From: JAFARZ01 sp035651595
GTDB taxonomy: Bacteria; Actinomycetota; Actinomycetes; Streptosporangiales; Streptosporangiaceae
NCBI GenBank assembly: GCA_035651595.1
Contig: DASRFJ010000099.1
Span: 5,086-69,085, forward strand
Reading direction: 5' to 3'
DNA: 64,000 nt
Below, one piece after another: positions 19,322 to 28,446 of this stretch. The notes beneath the pieces are model-generated. The model searched no databases, was not told where the DNA came from, and saw only the letters and a program-made list of their open reading frames with translations. Positions within the stretch are counted from its first letter, which is position 1; the number at the start of each line of letters is the position of its first letter. A program made the translations under genes and the position numbers.

Positions 19322-19480
19322 CCAGCGGGTGGCCGCGGCATTCCGAAATGCATGTTATTTCAGATAACTACGAGGCGACGGTATCGCGGCATGCGCCTAG
19401 GCAGCGGCGCAGCACATTCATGCGGCGCGGCTGCCCAGGCGAGATAGTGGTCCGGTACGCGAGCTGGACCACGCGGTCGG

Positions 19481-19987
19481 CTACTGCGAAAGGCAGCCGC
19501 CGATTGCGCCCTTTGTGATGTCTTGGACGCAGGCGGAGGCGGGTTGCGGATCGGGAGCGAAGACTTGGTCGCTGTAATGGCTGATGCCTGACTGGCCCGA
19601 CCATACGTAGGTCTTATACAGTCCGGTTCCGGCCCATACCCCGGTTGAGGTATTGGTCACCCAGATCGCGTATTCGTCGCCATTGCTGGGCGTGAAACGC
19701 GCCCAGTTGGTCGCGCAGTTCGGACCCCAGCGCAATTCGAGGGTTCCACCGAGAATTTGCTCGTGAAGCAGGGTGGTCGCGCCGCTGCTGCACTCTCCTC
19801 CCGAGGAGAAGTTGTAAGATACCGCGGGGTCCAGGCCGTTACACTGGGAAACGCCGAGAGCGCTGATACCGTTGCCGTAGCAGGCGGTTCCCGTTCTCGC
19901 ATAAGCGGCAGTGGCGGCGCTCAGGCTAATGGCCGGGACCGCTGCGAACACGGAGGCGGCCACCAGGAACCTGCTCATCTTGCGCAT
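19481..19987 (-). CDS. Secreted DUF2690-type protein
   Basis: 168 residues from the ATG at 19987, with AGGAA upstream; the open frame before it has no signal sequence. A Sec signal peptide is clear (MRKMSRFLVAASVFAAVPAI to about residue 29, cleaved near AYA). The mature part holds the DUF2690-like core LELRWGPNCATNWARF and four or more cysteines that could pair outside the cell. The family is common in Streptomyces and has no assigned function. It stands alone between a repeat-rich stretch and the DUF4349 gene. Confidence 0.75.
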   Translation of the reverse strand: MRKMSRFLVAASVFAAVPAISLSAATAAYARTGTACYGNGISALGVSQCNGLDPAVSYNFSSGGECSSGATTLLHEQILGGTLELRWGPNCATNWARFTPSNGDEYAIWVTNTSTGVWAGTGLYKTYVWSGQSGISHYSDQVFAPDPQPASACVQDITKGAIGGCLSQ

Positions 19988-20112
19988 GATGTTCCTATCT
20001 TCTCTTTGCTGGCGGCTGCCAGCGTTGGTGGTCTTGTTATAGCTCCGTGTAATGATGTTCAGGGCGCCGTGACCCGCTGAACAAACAATGCTGAACAAAA
20101 GCCGGAGGGCCG

Positions 20113-20997
20113 CTAGGCGGCGCGGCGGCGGAGCAGCCAGCGGCGGGCGCGGTACCCGGCGAACAGGGCCACCGCGGCGACCGCCAGGAACGGGGCAAGG
20201 GCGCCGAGCAGGGCGAGCGTCCAGTCCACGGTGACGCGCAATCCGTGCCAGCCGACCGACAGCCCGCGCGCCAGGGTCGGCGGGCGGCCCTTGTGCGCGG
20301 TCACGACGGGCTTGGCCTTCGGGCCGAGGATGGTCACCGTGACGGTGGCGTAGCTGGTCTCGTTGCGCAGCGCCCGCTGCTGCGCTTCGATGCTCTCCAG
20401 ACTCGACTCCTCGGAGTTGATCTGGTTCTGCACGGTGAGCAGGTCGCCGACCGAGCCGGCGTGCGAGAGCAGCGCGCGCAGCTGCACGATCGCGGCCTCG
20501 GCGGAGCTGACCTGGCTGTTCACGTCCGCGACCTGCTCGGTCAGGTCCTGTGCCTGCTGGCTCAGCGACACCCTGGTGCCGAGCCCGGCAAGGCGGCTGA
20601 GCGCGGCCGGGTAACCGCTTACCGGGATCTTCAGCTGAATGTCCGCGGTCGCCGCCGAGCCGGATGAGGTCGTCTCGTTCGAGACGTACCCGCCCGCGGA
20701 CGCCGCGATCTGCGCGGCCGCGTCGGTGGCGTCGCTGACCCGCGCCACGCGCACGGTCAGCTCTGCGGTGTAGTTGATCGCGCTGGCGTTCGCCACCCGC
20801 GCGGTGGTCGCCTGACCCTGACCCGGGCCCTGACCCTGACCCAGATCTTGTCCGGCGATCGACTTGGCGGAGCCGGGCGCGGCGGCGGCGCCGGCGGAGG
20901 AGTTGGCACTGCGACTGGCGGTGCCGGAGGAGCAGCCGGCCAGCAGGACTAGCAGGCTGAGCAGGAGCAATGCGGGGATGATCGTCACGCTACGCAT
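20113..20997 (-). CDS. DUF4349 lipoprotein
   Basis: About 294 residues. A lipobox signal (LLLLSLLVLLAGCSS) is followed by a Ser/Ala and Gln-Gly linker (GQGQGPGQGQ), a DUF4349 domain (ELTVRVARVSDATDAAAQIA, GGYVSNETTSSGS, LSQQAQDLTEQVADVNSQ), a coiled-coil-like stretch and a C-terminal TM helix (LALLGALAPFLAVAAVALFAGY). It is therefore anchored at both ends in the membrane. The function is unknown. Start 20997 puts the signal at the N-terminus; 21024 is also possible. It is divergent from hemY across about 60 bp. Confidence 0.85.
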   Translation of the reverse strand: MRSVTIIPALLLLSLLVLLAGCSSGTASRSANSSAGAAAAPGSAKSIAGQDLGQGQGPGQGQATTARVANASAINYTAELTVRVARVSDATDAAAQIAASAGGYVSNETTSSGSAATADIQLKIPVSGYPAALSRLAGLGTRVSLSQQAQDLTEQVADVNSQVSSAEAAIVQLRALLSHAGSVGDLLTVQNQINSEESSLESIEAQQRALRNETSYATVTVTILGPKAKPVVTAHKGRPPTLARGLSVGWHGLRVTVDWTLALLGALAPFLAVAAVALFAGYRARRWLLRRRAA

Positions 20998-21060
20998 GCC
21001 GGTCGGACGGCCCGGCGGTGGCACGCGGTTCCCGGCACTCGGTCACGATCTGATTAGGTT

Positions 21061-22524
21061 ATGAGTATGCGAGCGCGGCATGTGGTGATCGTGGGCGGCG
21101 GTATCTCCGGTCTGGCCAGCGCCTTCTTCCTGCGCGACGCCGGCGTGCGGGTCACCGTGCTTGAGGGCTCGCCGCGGCTGGGCGGCAAGCTCGCCGTCTC
21201 CGAGATCGCCGGCGTGGCGGTGGACTCCGGCGCGGAGGCGCTGCTCGTCACCCGGCCCGAGGGGATCAGCCTGCTGTCCGAGGCCGGGCTCGACGATCAG
21301 CGGGTGGCGCCAGGTACCACCGCTGCGGCGATCTGGACCCGGGGCGAGCTGCGCCCGATGCCACGCCGCCAGTTTCTCGGCGTGCCTGCCGACGTGCCGG
21401 AGCTGGCCGCTTCCGGTGTCGTGTCCGGCGCGGGAGCGGCCAGAGCCGCCAGGGACCTGGAGTTGCCGGCCACGACACGCGAGGGTGATGTTTCCGTCGC
21501 CGCCTATGTCGGCTCCCGGTTCGGTCCTGAGGTGGTCGACCGGCTGGTCGATCCGCTGCTCGGCGGCGTGTACGCCGGGCTGTCCGCGGCGCTGTCGTTC
21601 GACGCGACGATGCCGGCGTTGTCCGCGGCCGCGCGGCGCTTCCCGTCGCTGGCCGAAGCGGCGGGCTCGCTGCTTCCCCCGGCTCCCGCGCCGGAAAATC
21701 CGCCGCAAAAACCCCGCCAGGTGTTCACTACGCTGGCCGGCGGGCTCGGCACGCTGCCCGAGGTGCTGGCGAAGCAGTCGGGGGCGACGATCCGCACCGG
21801 AGCCATGGTGCGCGAGCTGGCACGCACACATGGCGGCTGGCACCTCACCGTCGGTTCGGCCGCGGAGCCGGAGCTGATCGATGCCGACGCGGTGATCCTC
21901 GCGGTGCCCGCGCGGCCGGCCGGCCGGCTGCTGGCCGGGGTGCCCGGCGCGTCCGCCGCGGTGACCGCGTTCGGCGAGTTCGGGTACGCGAGCATGGCGA
22001 TCGTCACGCTCGCCTATCCGCGCGAGGCCTTCCCCGGGGAGGCCACCGCGCGGAGCGGGTACCTGGTGCCCGCCGTCGACGGGCATGCGGTCAAGGCGGT
22101 CACGTTCTCGACCGTCAAGTGGCCGCACCTGCTCGGCGACTACCACGTGGTGCGCTGCTCGCTGGGCCGGGTCGGGGAGGAGTCGGTGCTCCAGCGCGAC
22201 GACGCGGACCTGGCCAGCCTCGCCGCGGCGGAACTGGCGATGGCCACCGGCGTGCGCGGCGCGCCGGCCGTCAGCCGGGTCACCCGCTGGGGCGGCGCGC
22301 TGCCGCAGTACACCGTCGGCCACTTGGACCGGGTGGCCCGCATCCGCGCCGCCGTGGCGGAGCTGCCCGGGCTGGCCGTCTGCGGTGCCGCGTACGACGG
22401 AGTCGGCATCCCCGCCTGCGTGGCTACGGCGAAGACCGCCGTTGGCCAGATCCTCGCAGAACCGTCGTTCGGAGAAAATCCTGGAGCCAGCCCTGCGTCC
22501 CAGGCAGACCTGGGCCGCGGCTAG
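21061..22524 (+). CDS. hemY: Coproporphyrinogen III oxidase (HemY/CgoX)
   Basis: FAD flavoprotein of 487 residues that oxidises coproporphyrinogen III to coproporphyrin III in the Gram-positive haem pathway. Dinucleotide-binding motif VVIVGGGISGLASAFFLRDAG lies at the N-terminus, with PRLGGKLAVSEIAG and GAEALLVTRPEG following, and FTTLAGGLGTLP in the centre. The C-terminus has the second FAD contact, VCGAAYDGVGIPACVATAK. hemQ follows after 9 bp, so the two are one operon. Confidence 0.93.
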   Translation: MSMRARHVVIVGGGISGLASAFFLRDAGVRVTVLEGSPRLGGKLAVSEIAGVAVDSGAEALLVTRPEGISLLSEAGLDDQRVAPGTTAAAIWTRGELRPMPRRQFLGVPADVPELAASGVVSGAGAARAARDLELPATTREGDVSVAAYVGSRFGPEVVDRLVDPLLGGVYAGLSAALSFDATMPALSAAARRFPSLAEAAGSLLPPAPAPENPPQKPRQVFTTLAGGLGTLPEVLAKQSGATIRTGAMVRELARTHGGWHLTVGSAAEPELIDADAVILAVPARPAGRLLAGVPGASAAVTAFGEFGYASMAIVTLAYPREAFPGEATARSGYLVPAVDGHAVKAVTFSTVKWPHLLGDYHVVRCSLGRVGEESVLQRDDADLASLAAAELAMATGVRGAPAVSRVTRWGGALPQYTVGHLDRVARIRAAVAELPGLAVCGAAYDGVGIPACVATAKTAVGQILAEPSFGENPGASPASQADLGRG

Positions 22525-22533
22525 ATTGGGATT

Positions 22534-23244
22534 ATGGCAGGACACGACGATGCGGGAGTCCGGCCGCGGGCCCGTGAGCTGAACGAGCTGATCCGGTACA
22601 CGATGTGGTCCGTGTTCCGGGTCGCCGACACCGGGTTTCCGGAGCGGGACGCGGCGGCGGATGAGGTGTCCGAACTGCTGGACGCGGCGACCGGCAAGGG
22701 AGTCGTCACGCGTGGCTGCTATGACGTGCAGGGCCTGCGGGCAGACGCCGACTACATGTTCTGGTGGATCGCCCCGTCGCCGGACGATCTTCAGGAGACC
22801 TACGCGCGGTTCCGCCGCACCCGGCTGGGCCGGGCCAGCGAGCCCGTCTGGTCGGTGATGGCGCTGCACCGCCCAGCGGAGTTCAACAAGGGTCACATTC
22901 CGGCGTTTCTCGCCGAGGAAGAACCCCGCGACTACGTGAGCGTGTACCCGTTCGTGCGCTCCTACGAGTGGTACCTGCTCGACCCGGCGGAGCGCCGCCA
23001 GCAACTGGCCGAGCACGGCATGATGGCGCGCGACTACCCCGAGGTGCGGGCCAACACCGTCGCCTGCTTCGCGCTGAACGACTACGAGTGGATCCTCGCG
23101 TTCGAGGCCGACGAACTGCACCGGATCGTGGACCTGATGCGGCACCTGCGCGGTGCCGAGGCGCGCCGGCACACCAGGGTGGAGATCCCGTTCTACACCG
23201 GACGCCGCAAGCCCGTCGCGGAGCTGATCGCCGGGCTGGCGTAG
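22534..23244 (+). CDS. hemQ: Coproheme decarboxylase (HemQ/ChdC, chlorite-dismutase family)
   Basis: 236 residues. Converts iron-coproporphyrin to haem b by two peroxide-dependent decarboxylations. Family hallmarks: SVYPFVRSYEWYLLDPAERR, containing the Tyr that forms the reactive radical, and LAEHGMMARDYPEV, holding the proximal histidine, with FALNDYEWILAFEADELHRI near the end. Together with hemE and hemY it shows that this organism uses the coproporphyrin-dependent pathway. The ferrochelatase gene is not in the window. Confidence 0.94.
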   Translation: MAGHDDAGVRPRARELNELIRYTMWSVFRVADTGFPERDAAADEVSELLDAATGKGVVTRGCYDVQGLRADADYMFWWIAPSPDDLQETYARFRRTRLGRASEPVWSVMALHRPAEFNKGHIPAFLAEEEPRDYVSVYPFVRSYEWYLLDPAERRQQLAEHGMMARDYPEVRANTVACFALNDYEWILAFEADELHRIVDLMRHLRGAEARRHTRVEIPFYTGRRKPVAELIAGLA

Positions 23245-23252
23245 CCCCGGGC

Positions 23253-23900
23253 CTAGTCACGCGGCAAGCCGGACTCGTAGGCGAAGATGACCGCGTGCAC
23301 CCGGTCGCGCAGGTCCAGCTTGGTGAGCAGGTGCGCGATGTGGGTCTTCACGGTGTTGCCCGACACCCGCAGCTCGGCGCCGATTTCCGCGTTCGACATG
23401 CCGCGCGCGACGAGCACGAGCACGTCGCGCTCGCGCGCGGTCAGCGTGTCCAGGCGCGGGTCGCGGGGTCGCGCGGCGCCGTCGGCGAACAGCCGGATAA
23501 GCCGCCTGGTTACCGAAGGCGCGAGCAACGCGTCGCCCGCCGCCACCACTCGCACGCCGTCGATCAGGTCCTCCGGCCTGGCGTCCTTGACCAGGAATCC
23601 GCTGGCCCCTGCCGCCAGTGCGTCGAATACGTACTCGTCGGTGTCATAGGTGGTGAGCACCAGCACCCGCGGAGCCGTGACCTGGCGGACCACTTGGGCG
23701 GTGGCGTGGATGCCGTCCGTGCCCGGCATCCTGATGTCCATCACGACCACATCCGGAGCCAGCCGCGCGGACTCCGCGATCGCCGCCGCGCCGGTGGCCG
23801 CCTCGCCGATCACCTCGATGCCTGGGTCGGTGCCGAGCAACGTCCGCAGCCCGGCCCGGACCAGCGGCTGATCGTCGGCGATCAGCACTCGGATCCTCAC
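23253..23900 (-). CDS. NarL/LuxR-type response regulator
   Basis: 215 residues: receiver domain with acidic pocket VLIADDQPLV and phosphoacceptor Asp in VVVMDIRMPGTDG, the switch residues in VLVLTTYDTDEY and LVKDARPEDL, and a LuxR-type helix-turn-helix (LTARERDVLVLVARGMSN to KTHIAHLLTKL). Its start overlaps the end of the histidine-kinase gene by 4 nt, so the pair is one two-component system. The stimulus is not evident from the neighbours. Confidence 0.95.
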   Translation of the reverse strand: MRIRVLIADDQPLVRAGLRTLLGTDPGIEVIGEAATGAAAIAESARLAPDVVVMDIRMPGTDGIHATAQVVRQVTAPRVLVLTTYDTDEYVFDALAAGASGFLVKDARPEDLIDGVRVVAAGDALLAPSVTRRLIRLFADGAARPRDPRLDTLTARERDVLVLVARGMSNAEIGAELRVSGNTVKTHIAHLLTKLDLRDRVHAVIFAYESGLPRD

Positions 23901-25006
23901 GCCGGGACCGGGATCTCGGCGTGGACCTCGAAGCCGGCCGCACCAGATCTGGGACCGGCCCGGAACGTGCCGCGCTGGGCGGCGACCCGCTCGCGCAGCC
24001 CGGCGAGCCCCTGACCGCCGCCCGGCCGGCGCGACCTGAGCTGCGCGGCGCGTGCGGGCCCGTCGTCCGCGACGGTGATGTGCAGGCTTTCCGGGCAGCG
24101 CCGCAGGGTCACCCGGGCATCGGTCGCGGCCGAATGCCGCAGCACGTTGGTCAGGCTCTCCTGGATCACCCGGTACGCGGTCAGGTCCGCCGTGGCGGGC
24201 AGCGTGCCCGCCTCGCCCTCGACGGTGACCGCGACACCGCAGCCGGCGATCAGTTCGCCGAGCCGGGCCAGGCCCGGTTGCGGCGCCGCGCCACCCGGGG
24301 TGTGCTTGATTACCCCGAGCGCGTGCCGAAGTTCGGTCATCGCCTGCCGGCTTGCCGTCTCGATGCCGGCCAGCAGGCCGGGGTCGGCCGGCGCGCCGGA
24401 CTCGGCGAGCAGCCGGGCGGTGCCCGCCTGGAGGCTGATGACGCTGACGTGGTGGGCCACGATGTCGTGCAGCTCACCGGCGATCCTCGCGCGTTCTTCG
24501 GCGGCCGCCCTGGCTTCGCGCGCGGTGCGATCCGCCTCGAGCGCACCACCGCGCGCCCGCGTGCTCTCACCGGTCGCCCATGCGGCCAGCACCAGCGCCG
24601 CCGTTGTGCCCACCGTCTCCAGCCTGCTGTGGTGGGTCAGCAGCCCGCATTCCAGCGCGATACCCGTCGCCGCCATCGCCAGCTGACCGGTGCGCCGGTC
24701 CGCGCGGCTGGCCAGCGAGTACAGCGCGACCAGCGCGGCGGGCATCAGGACCAGCGGGCTCAGGCCAGCCCAGTCGGGGCCAACGCGGGTGACCAGCACC
24801 AGTACCGTGGCCGCGGCGGACGTCAGCCACACGGTCAGCGGGAACGCGCGCCGCCAGGCCACGGCCACGGCCGCGAGCAGGCCGGCCGCCGCCCACGTCG
24901 TGCCGCTGGCGTGGTGATACGGATCGAAGCCTGGCTCGGAGAACGCGAAGGCCAGGCCGGCCGCGAGCATGACGTCGGCGATGGGCGGCCGCCACGCGAA
25001 GTCCAT
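23897..25006 (-). CDS. Sensor histidine kinase (HPK7, DesK/NarX-like)
   Basis: About 369 residues from the ATG at 25006 (25042 and 25102 are alternatives). Several TM helices make up the N-terminal half with no obvious extracytoplasmic domain. The dimerisation/phosphoacceptor box is ARIAGELHDIVAHHVSVISLQAG, and the ATPase has the N-box-like QESLTNVLRHSAA, a DDG G1 and GGGQGLAGLRERV as G2. It pairs with the response regulator encoded just downstream. It is divergent from the GT87-like gene. Confidence 0.93.
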   Translation of the reverse strand: MDFAWRPPIADVMLAAGLAFAFSEPGFDPYHHASGTTWAAAGLLAAVAVAWRRAFPLTVWLTSAAATVLVLVTRVGPDWAGLSPLVLMPAALVALYSLASRADRRTGQLAMAATGIALECGLLTHHSRLETVGTTAALVLAAWATGESTRARGGALEADRTAREARAAAEERARIAGELHDIVAHHVSVISLQAGTARLLAESGAPADPGLLAGIETASRQAMTELRHALGVIKHTPGGAAPQPGLARLGELIAGCGVAVTVEGEAGTLPATADLTAYRVIQESLTNVLRHSAATDARVTLRRCPESLHITVADDGPARAAQLRSRRPGGGQGLAGLRERVAAQRGTFRAGPRSGAAGFEVHAEIPVPA

Positions 25007-25140
25007 GACCACGACGATAAGCGCGTCGTGCCCGGCGGTCATCGCCCACCAGGGTGAGCTCGCCTCATCCGGCTGGGTGAGCCGAAGACCGGCTGCGCGC
25101 ATGACGCGCCGGGCGACCCCGCCGGGCTAGCGTCGCCGTC

Positions 25141-26301
25141 GTGAGGACACGGGGCTTTCCTGGCGGGTTCGCCGCGCTCGGTTACGTCGCCTGCGCGGTG
25201 TTCGCCGCGACCGTGGTGCTGGTGAGCACGCAGCCGTTGCACCGGCGCTGGGGTGCGTGCGCCGCCGTCGCGTACTGCTGCGCCGCGCTGGTCAGCGCGA
25301 CCCGGATGCGGTGGCGCGGCGAGCTGGCGGCGTTGCTCACCGCCACCGGCGCGCTGGTGGTCCCGTTGTGCTGGCTGGCCGCGAACGGGCAGGCGATGCC
25401 CGAGGTCGGCGTGGTGGCGCACTCCGCGCGGCTGCTGATCGAGCATGCCCGGCCGTATCATTCCGCGGCCCAGCTCGGTGGCGACGTCGACGGTTATGAC
25501 CCGTACCTGCCGGGCATGACGGTGTTCGGCCTGCCCCGGGCGGTGTTCGGCGGCGGTATCGCCACCGACCCGCGGGTGTGGGATGGCGTAGCGTTCATCG
25601 CCTCGTTCTGGGCGGCCTTGCGCGTCGCAGGGGTCGGCGATCCGGCCCGCCGGACGGCGGTGCTGGCCGGCGCTCCGCTGATCGCCTTCCCGCTGGCGGT
25701 GAGCGGCAACGACCTGCCGGTCGTGGGACTCCTCTGCCTCGGCTTGGCGCTGTCGAAGTCCGGCGAGGTCACCGCGGCCGCCGGCCTGGTGCTCGGCGCC
25801 GCCGCGGCGCTGAAGGCCACGGCGTGGCCTGCCCTGCTCGTCGCCGGAGTCCTGCTCGCCGCGCGAGACGGCGGGCGTGCGACGGCGAGGTTTGCCGGGG
25901 CCGCCACCGCGGTGGTCGCCGTCATCGTCGGCCCGTTCCTGGTCATCCAGCCGCGTGACCTGGTGGCGAACACCATCGGGTTCCCGCTCGGCCTGACCCG
26001 TGCGCGCTCACCCGCCGCGAGTCCGCTACCCGGGCACCTGCTCGCGGCCACCGGGGGCGCGGGGCACGCGGCGGTGATCGCCCTCCTGGCCGCCACTGCG
26101 GCCGGATTCGCGGCGGCCCTGCTCTGGCGGCCGCCGCGGACCGTCCTCGGGGCGGGCGGCTATCTCGCACTGATCCTGACCCTGCTGTTCACGCTGGCTC
26201 CGGCCACACGCTGGGGATACTTCGTGTACCCACTTGGCATCTGCTGCTGGCTGCTCCTCACGGAGCACACGGTGGATCCGGGCAACGGCGAATCCGGGTA
26301 A
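25141..26301 (+). CDS. Polytopic membrane protein, GT87/DUF2029-like
   Basis: 386 residues with about ten hydrophobic helices. ARPYHSAAQLGGDVDGYDPYLPGMTVFGLP in the first loop and LALSKSGEVTAAAGLVLGAAAALKATAWPAL resemble the membrane glycosyltransferases of the GT-C fold (GT87, mannosyl- and arabinosyl-transferase relatives). A polyprenyl-phosphate-sugar donor is likely but not proven. Its 3' end overlaps the convergent membrane gene by 276 nt. Confidence 0.65.
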   Translation: MRTRGFPGGFAALGYVACAVFAATVVLVSTQPLHRRWGACAAVAYCCAALVSATRMRWRGELAALLTATGALVVPLCWLAANGQAMPEVGVVAHSARLLIEHARPYHSAAQLGGDVDGYDPYLPGMTVFGLPRAVFGGGIATDPRVWDGVAFIASFWAALRVAGVGDPARRTAVLAGAPLIAFPLAVSGNDLPVVGLLCLGLALSKSGEVTAAAGLVLGAAAALKATAWPALLVAGVLLAARDGGRATARFAGAATAVVAVIVGPFLVIQPRDLVANTIGFPLGLTRARSPAASPLPGHLLAATGGAGHAAVIALLAATAAGFAAALLWRPPRTVLGAGGYLALILTLLFTLAPATRWGYFVYPLGICCWLLLTEHTVDPGNGESG

Positions 26302-27888
26302 CGGCGGGGGCGGGCCGAGCTTCGGCAGCAGGTTCGCGGACCAGACGTAGATCGTGTATCCGGGAATCCGATAGGTGCGGACCGGCGGGCCGAACGTGGA
26401 CCGCGCCGCGGCCAGCAGCGCTGGGTTGACTGTTCTGTCCCTGATGGCGAGGAACCGGGCGTCGTAGCGGGCGGGATCGTAGGCGCGCGCCACCGTCTCC
26501 CAATCGCCCGGCACGATCTTGCCGTGGTTCACCTGCACCGAGTTGACCCGGATCCGGCCGCCGGTGTCGAGCGTGGTGCTGTTGGCGTCCCAGTAGTTGG
26601 CCAGCCCGTCGGTCAGCCCCTGTGTGGTTAGCGCCTGTCTGACCAGCCAGGCCGCCAGCGGCTGGTCCGCTGGCGGCGCAGACGGCCAGGTCGCGGCGTA
26701 CCCGAGCGCGGCGAGGTACCCGCACCCGAGCGCGGCCAGCAGCGGGGTCAGGAACGGGACCGGCAGCGGGGTCAGGCGCGTCCTGAGCAGCGGCCTGGCG
26801 GTGAGCCGGCCCGCCAGAACGGCGCCGTACGGCATCACCGGAGCGATCTCGCGGGTCGCCGCGATGTCCAGCCCCATGCGGCTCACCAGGAAGGCGAGCA
26901 GGTTGAGCACGACGCCGAGTGCGAGCACCGGGACGATCACCTCTCCGGTACTGCCGAACCGGGCGAACGCGATCACCAGGCCGGCGATCACCAGCACGAC
27001 GCCGGCCAGGTGCACGACCGCGAAGGCCAGGCTGAGTCCCTGCCCGGCGCTGAACACGTTCGCGCCGAAGACCTCCAGCACCGCCCGGACCGTCACCCAG
27101 GCGGACCGCGACAGCTGCCCGGGCGTTACCAGCCTCGTGCTGACCGGCTGAGACGAGTACCCGCCGGCCGCGCGGATACTCCAGCGCAGCAGCCAACCGA
27201 GCACGGCGGCGCCGCACCCCGCGGCGGCCAGCGCGATCTCATAACGCGGCGGTTTGCGCCAGCTGGGCAGCGCGCGCACCAGGCAGGCGATCACCAACGG
27301 CGCGATACCGGCGATCAGCACGAGCGAGTCGGCCACCAGCGCCCAGCCGAGGATCAGGCACACCCCGGCCGGGACGTACCAGCGCCGGGGCGCGCGGTCG
27401 ATCAGCAGCCACGTCGCCAGCAGCGGCACCGCGGTACCGGCGTGAGCCGGGCCGAGCAACAGCGTGGAGGTGGCGCTGAGCTGCGGCGAGACGATGATCC
27501 CGGCCGCCAGTAGCGCGCGGGTGACCCCCTCGCGGCCGGTTGCCCGGCCTCGTGCGAGCAGCGCGGCGAGCAGCACGAGCAGCGTGTACGTCATCGCCCC
27601 GGCCGCGTGCACCACCCAGGGCCCGAGGCCCAGCACGAGCTCGATCAGCAGGTACTGCGGCAGCTCGGTGGTATAGAAGGAGACATCCGCCAGGCGCCAG
27701 CCGTGCAGCAGCACGTTCCCGTGCCGGATGTCCCAGGCTTCCAGGGCCATCGACGCGCCGTCGGCGTTGGTCGGCTGGAACGAGGATTGCCGCCAGTACA
27801 GGAAGAACAGCAGGCAGGTGGCGAGCAGCACGATGGCCCATATCGCCGCGCGCCTGGCATAACGGGCAGGGGCAGGATCCGCGCCCAT
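26026..27888 (-). CDS. Large polytopic membrane protein with long antisense C-terminal tail
   Basis: About 620 residues from the ATG at 27888. The first 460 residues carry about eleven hydrophobic helices; FFLYWRQSSFQPTNADGASMALEAWDIRHG and LHGWRLADVSFYTTELPQY in the first external loop suggest a GT-C-like glycosyltransferase or related membrane protein. A soluble external domain follows (GGRIRVNSVQVNHGKIVPGDW and GYTIYVWSANLLPKLG). The last 75-90 residues are polar, Arg/Gln-rich, and antisense to the neighbouring gene, so the original stop was probably near 26245. It is divergent from arfB. Confidence 0.6.
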   Translation of the reverse strand: MGADPAPARYARRAAIWAIVLLATCLLFFLYWRQSSFQPTNADGASMALEAWDIRHGNVLLHGWRLADVSFYTTELPQYLLIELVLGLGPWVVHAAGAMTYTLLVLLAALLARGRATGREGVTRALLAAGIIVSPQLSATSTLLLGPAHAGTAVPLLATWLLIDRAPRRWYVPAGVCLILGWALVADSLVLIAGIAPLVIACLVRALPSWRKPPRYEIALAAAGCGAAVLGWLLRWSIRAAGGYSSQPVSTRLVTPGQLSRSAWVTVRAVLEVFGANVFSAGQGLSLAFAVVHLAGVVLVIAGLVIAFARFGSTGEVIVPVLALGVVLNLLAFLVSRMGLDIAATREIAPVMPYGAVLAGRLTARPLLRTRLTPLPVPFLTPLLAALGCGYLAALGYAATWPSAPPADQPLAAWLVRQALTTQGLTDGLANYWDANSTTLDTGGRIRVNSVQVNHGKIVPGDWETVARAYDPARYDARFLAIRDRTVNPALLAAARSTFGPPVRTYRIPGYTIYVWSANLLPKLGPPPPLPGFAVARIHRVLREEQPAADAKWVHEVSPACGRSQREQQGQDQCEIAARPEDGPRRPPEQGRRESGRSGGQEGDHRRVPRAPGGREQVPG

Positions 27889-27912
27889 GTCTGGCAAGGA
27901 TAACGTCGTGGG

Positions 27913-28338
27913 GTGGACTTGCGGGTGAACGGCTGGCTGGTGATACCCGACAGCGAGTTGCGCGAGCGCTTTTCTCGTTCGTCCGGGCCTGGCGGCCAGT
28001 CGGTCAACACCGCGGACAGCAGGGTCGAGCTGTCGTTCGACGTCGAGAAGTCGACGGCGCTGCCCGGCTGGGCCAGGGACCGAGTCCTGGAACGGCTCGC
28101 CGGGCGGCTGGTCGACGGGGTGCTCACCGTGGCGGCGTCCGAGCAGCGCGGTCAGCTCGCCAACCGGCAGGCGGCCCGTGCCCGGCTCGCCGCGTTGCTC
28201 CGCGCCGCGGTCGCCCCACCCCGGCCGCCGCGCATCCCGACCCGGCCCGGCCGCGCGGCCAACGAGCGGCGCCTGGCGGACAAGCGCAGCCGCGCCGCGG
28301 TCAAGCGCGACCGCCGTTACGACAGCCGGAACGATTAA
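27913..28338 (+). CDS. arfB: Ribosome-rescue peptidyl-tRNA hydrolase (ArfB/YaeJ family)
   Basis: 141 residues with the catalytic GGQ motif in RFSRSSGPGGQSVNTADSRV, and a basic C-terminal tail (NERRLADKRSRAAVKRDRRYD) that enters the mRNA channel of stalled ribosomes in characterised members. The length fits the ArfB group rather than a true release factor. It starts with GTG 24 bp from the divergent membrane gene. It stands alone as a single gene followed by repeats. Confidence 0.92.
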   Translation: MDLRVNGWLVIPDSELRERFSRSSGPGGQSVNTADSRVELSFDVEKSTALPGWARDRVLERLAGRLVDGVLTVAASEQRGQLANRQAARARLAALLRAAVAPPRPPRIPTRPGRAANERRLADKRSRAAVKRDRRYDSRND

Positions 28339-28446
28339 CGTGCCGAACGGACGGGAGCGCGCACATCATCGAGCTGGCCGAGGCCTGCGATGCGTGCCGG
28401 CGCGTCAGTTGACCGCTAGCGGGCCCGGGCGATCCGCCGCCGCTCA

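Larger units (their letters stand above)
18228..19480. other. Long non-coding stretch with repeats
   Basis: 1.25 kb between the SARP start and the DUF2690 stop. No ORF here has a plausible product: the longest minus-strand frame (18404-19087) reads as Ser/Arg/Pro-rich noise. The SARP promoter should lie just above 18228, where the DNA is unusually AT-rich (18300-18365). The stretch contains a degenerate half copy of the 53-bp palindrome (about 18926-18960), an intact copy (19074-19126), a two-copy 16/17-bp repeat (19204-19236) and a 17-bp triple repeat (19271-19321). Confidence 0.6.

Noticed and set aside
21043..23172. 709-residue minus-strand frame across hemY and hemQ
   Set aside because: Arg/Gln/Ala-rich sequence without motifs, fully antisense to two firmly identified genes; a shadow of GC-biased codon use.
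28355..28412. Short plus-strand peptide HIIELAEACDACRRVS after arfB
   Set aside because: Looks vaguely protein-like but has no start, no ribosome-binding site and no recognisable family; could be a gene remnant but cannot be supported.
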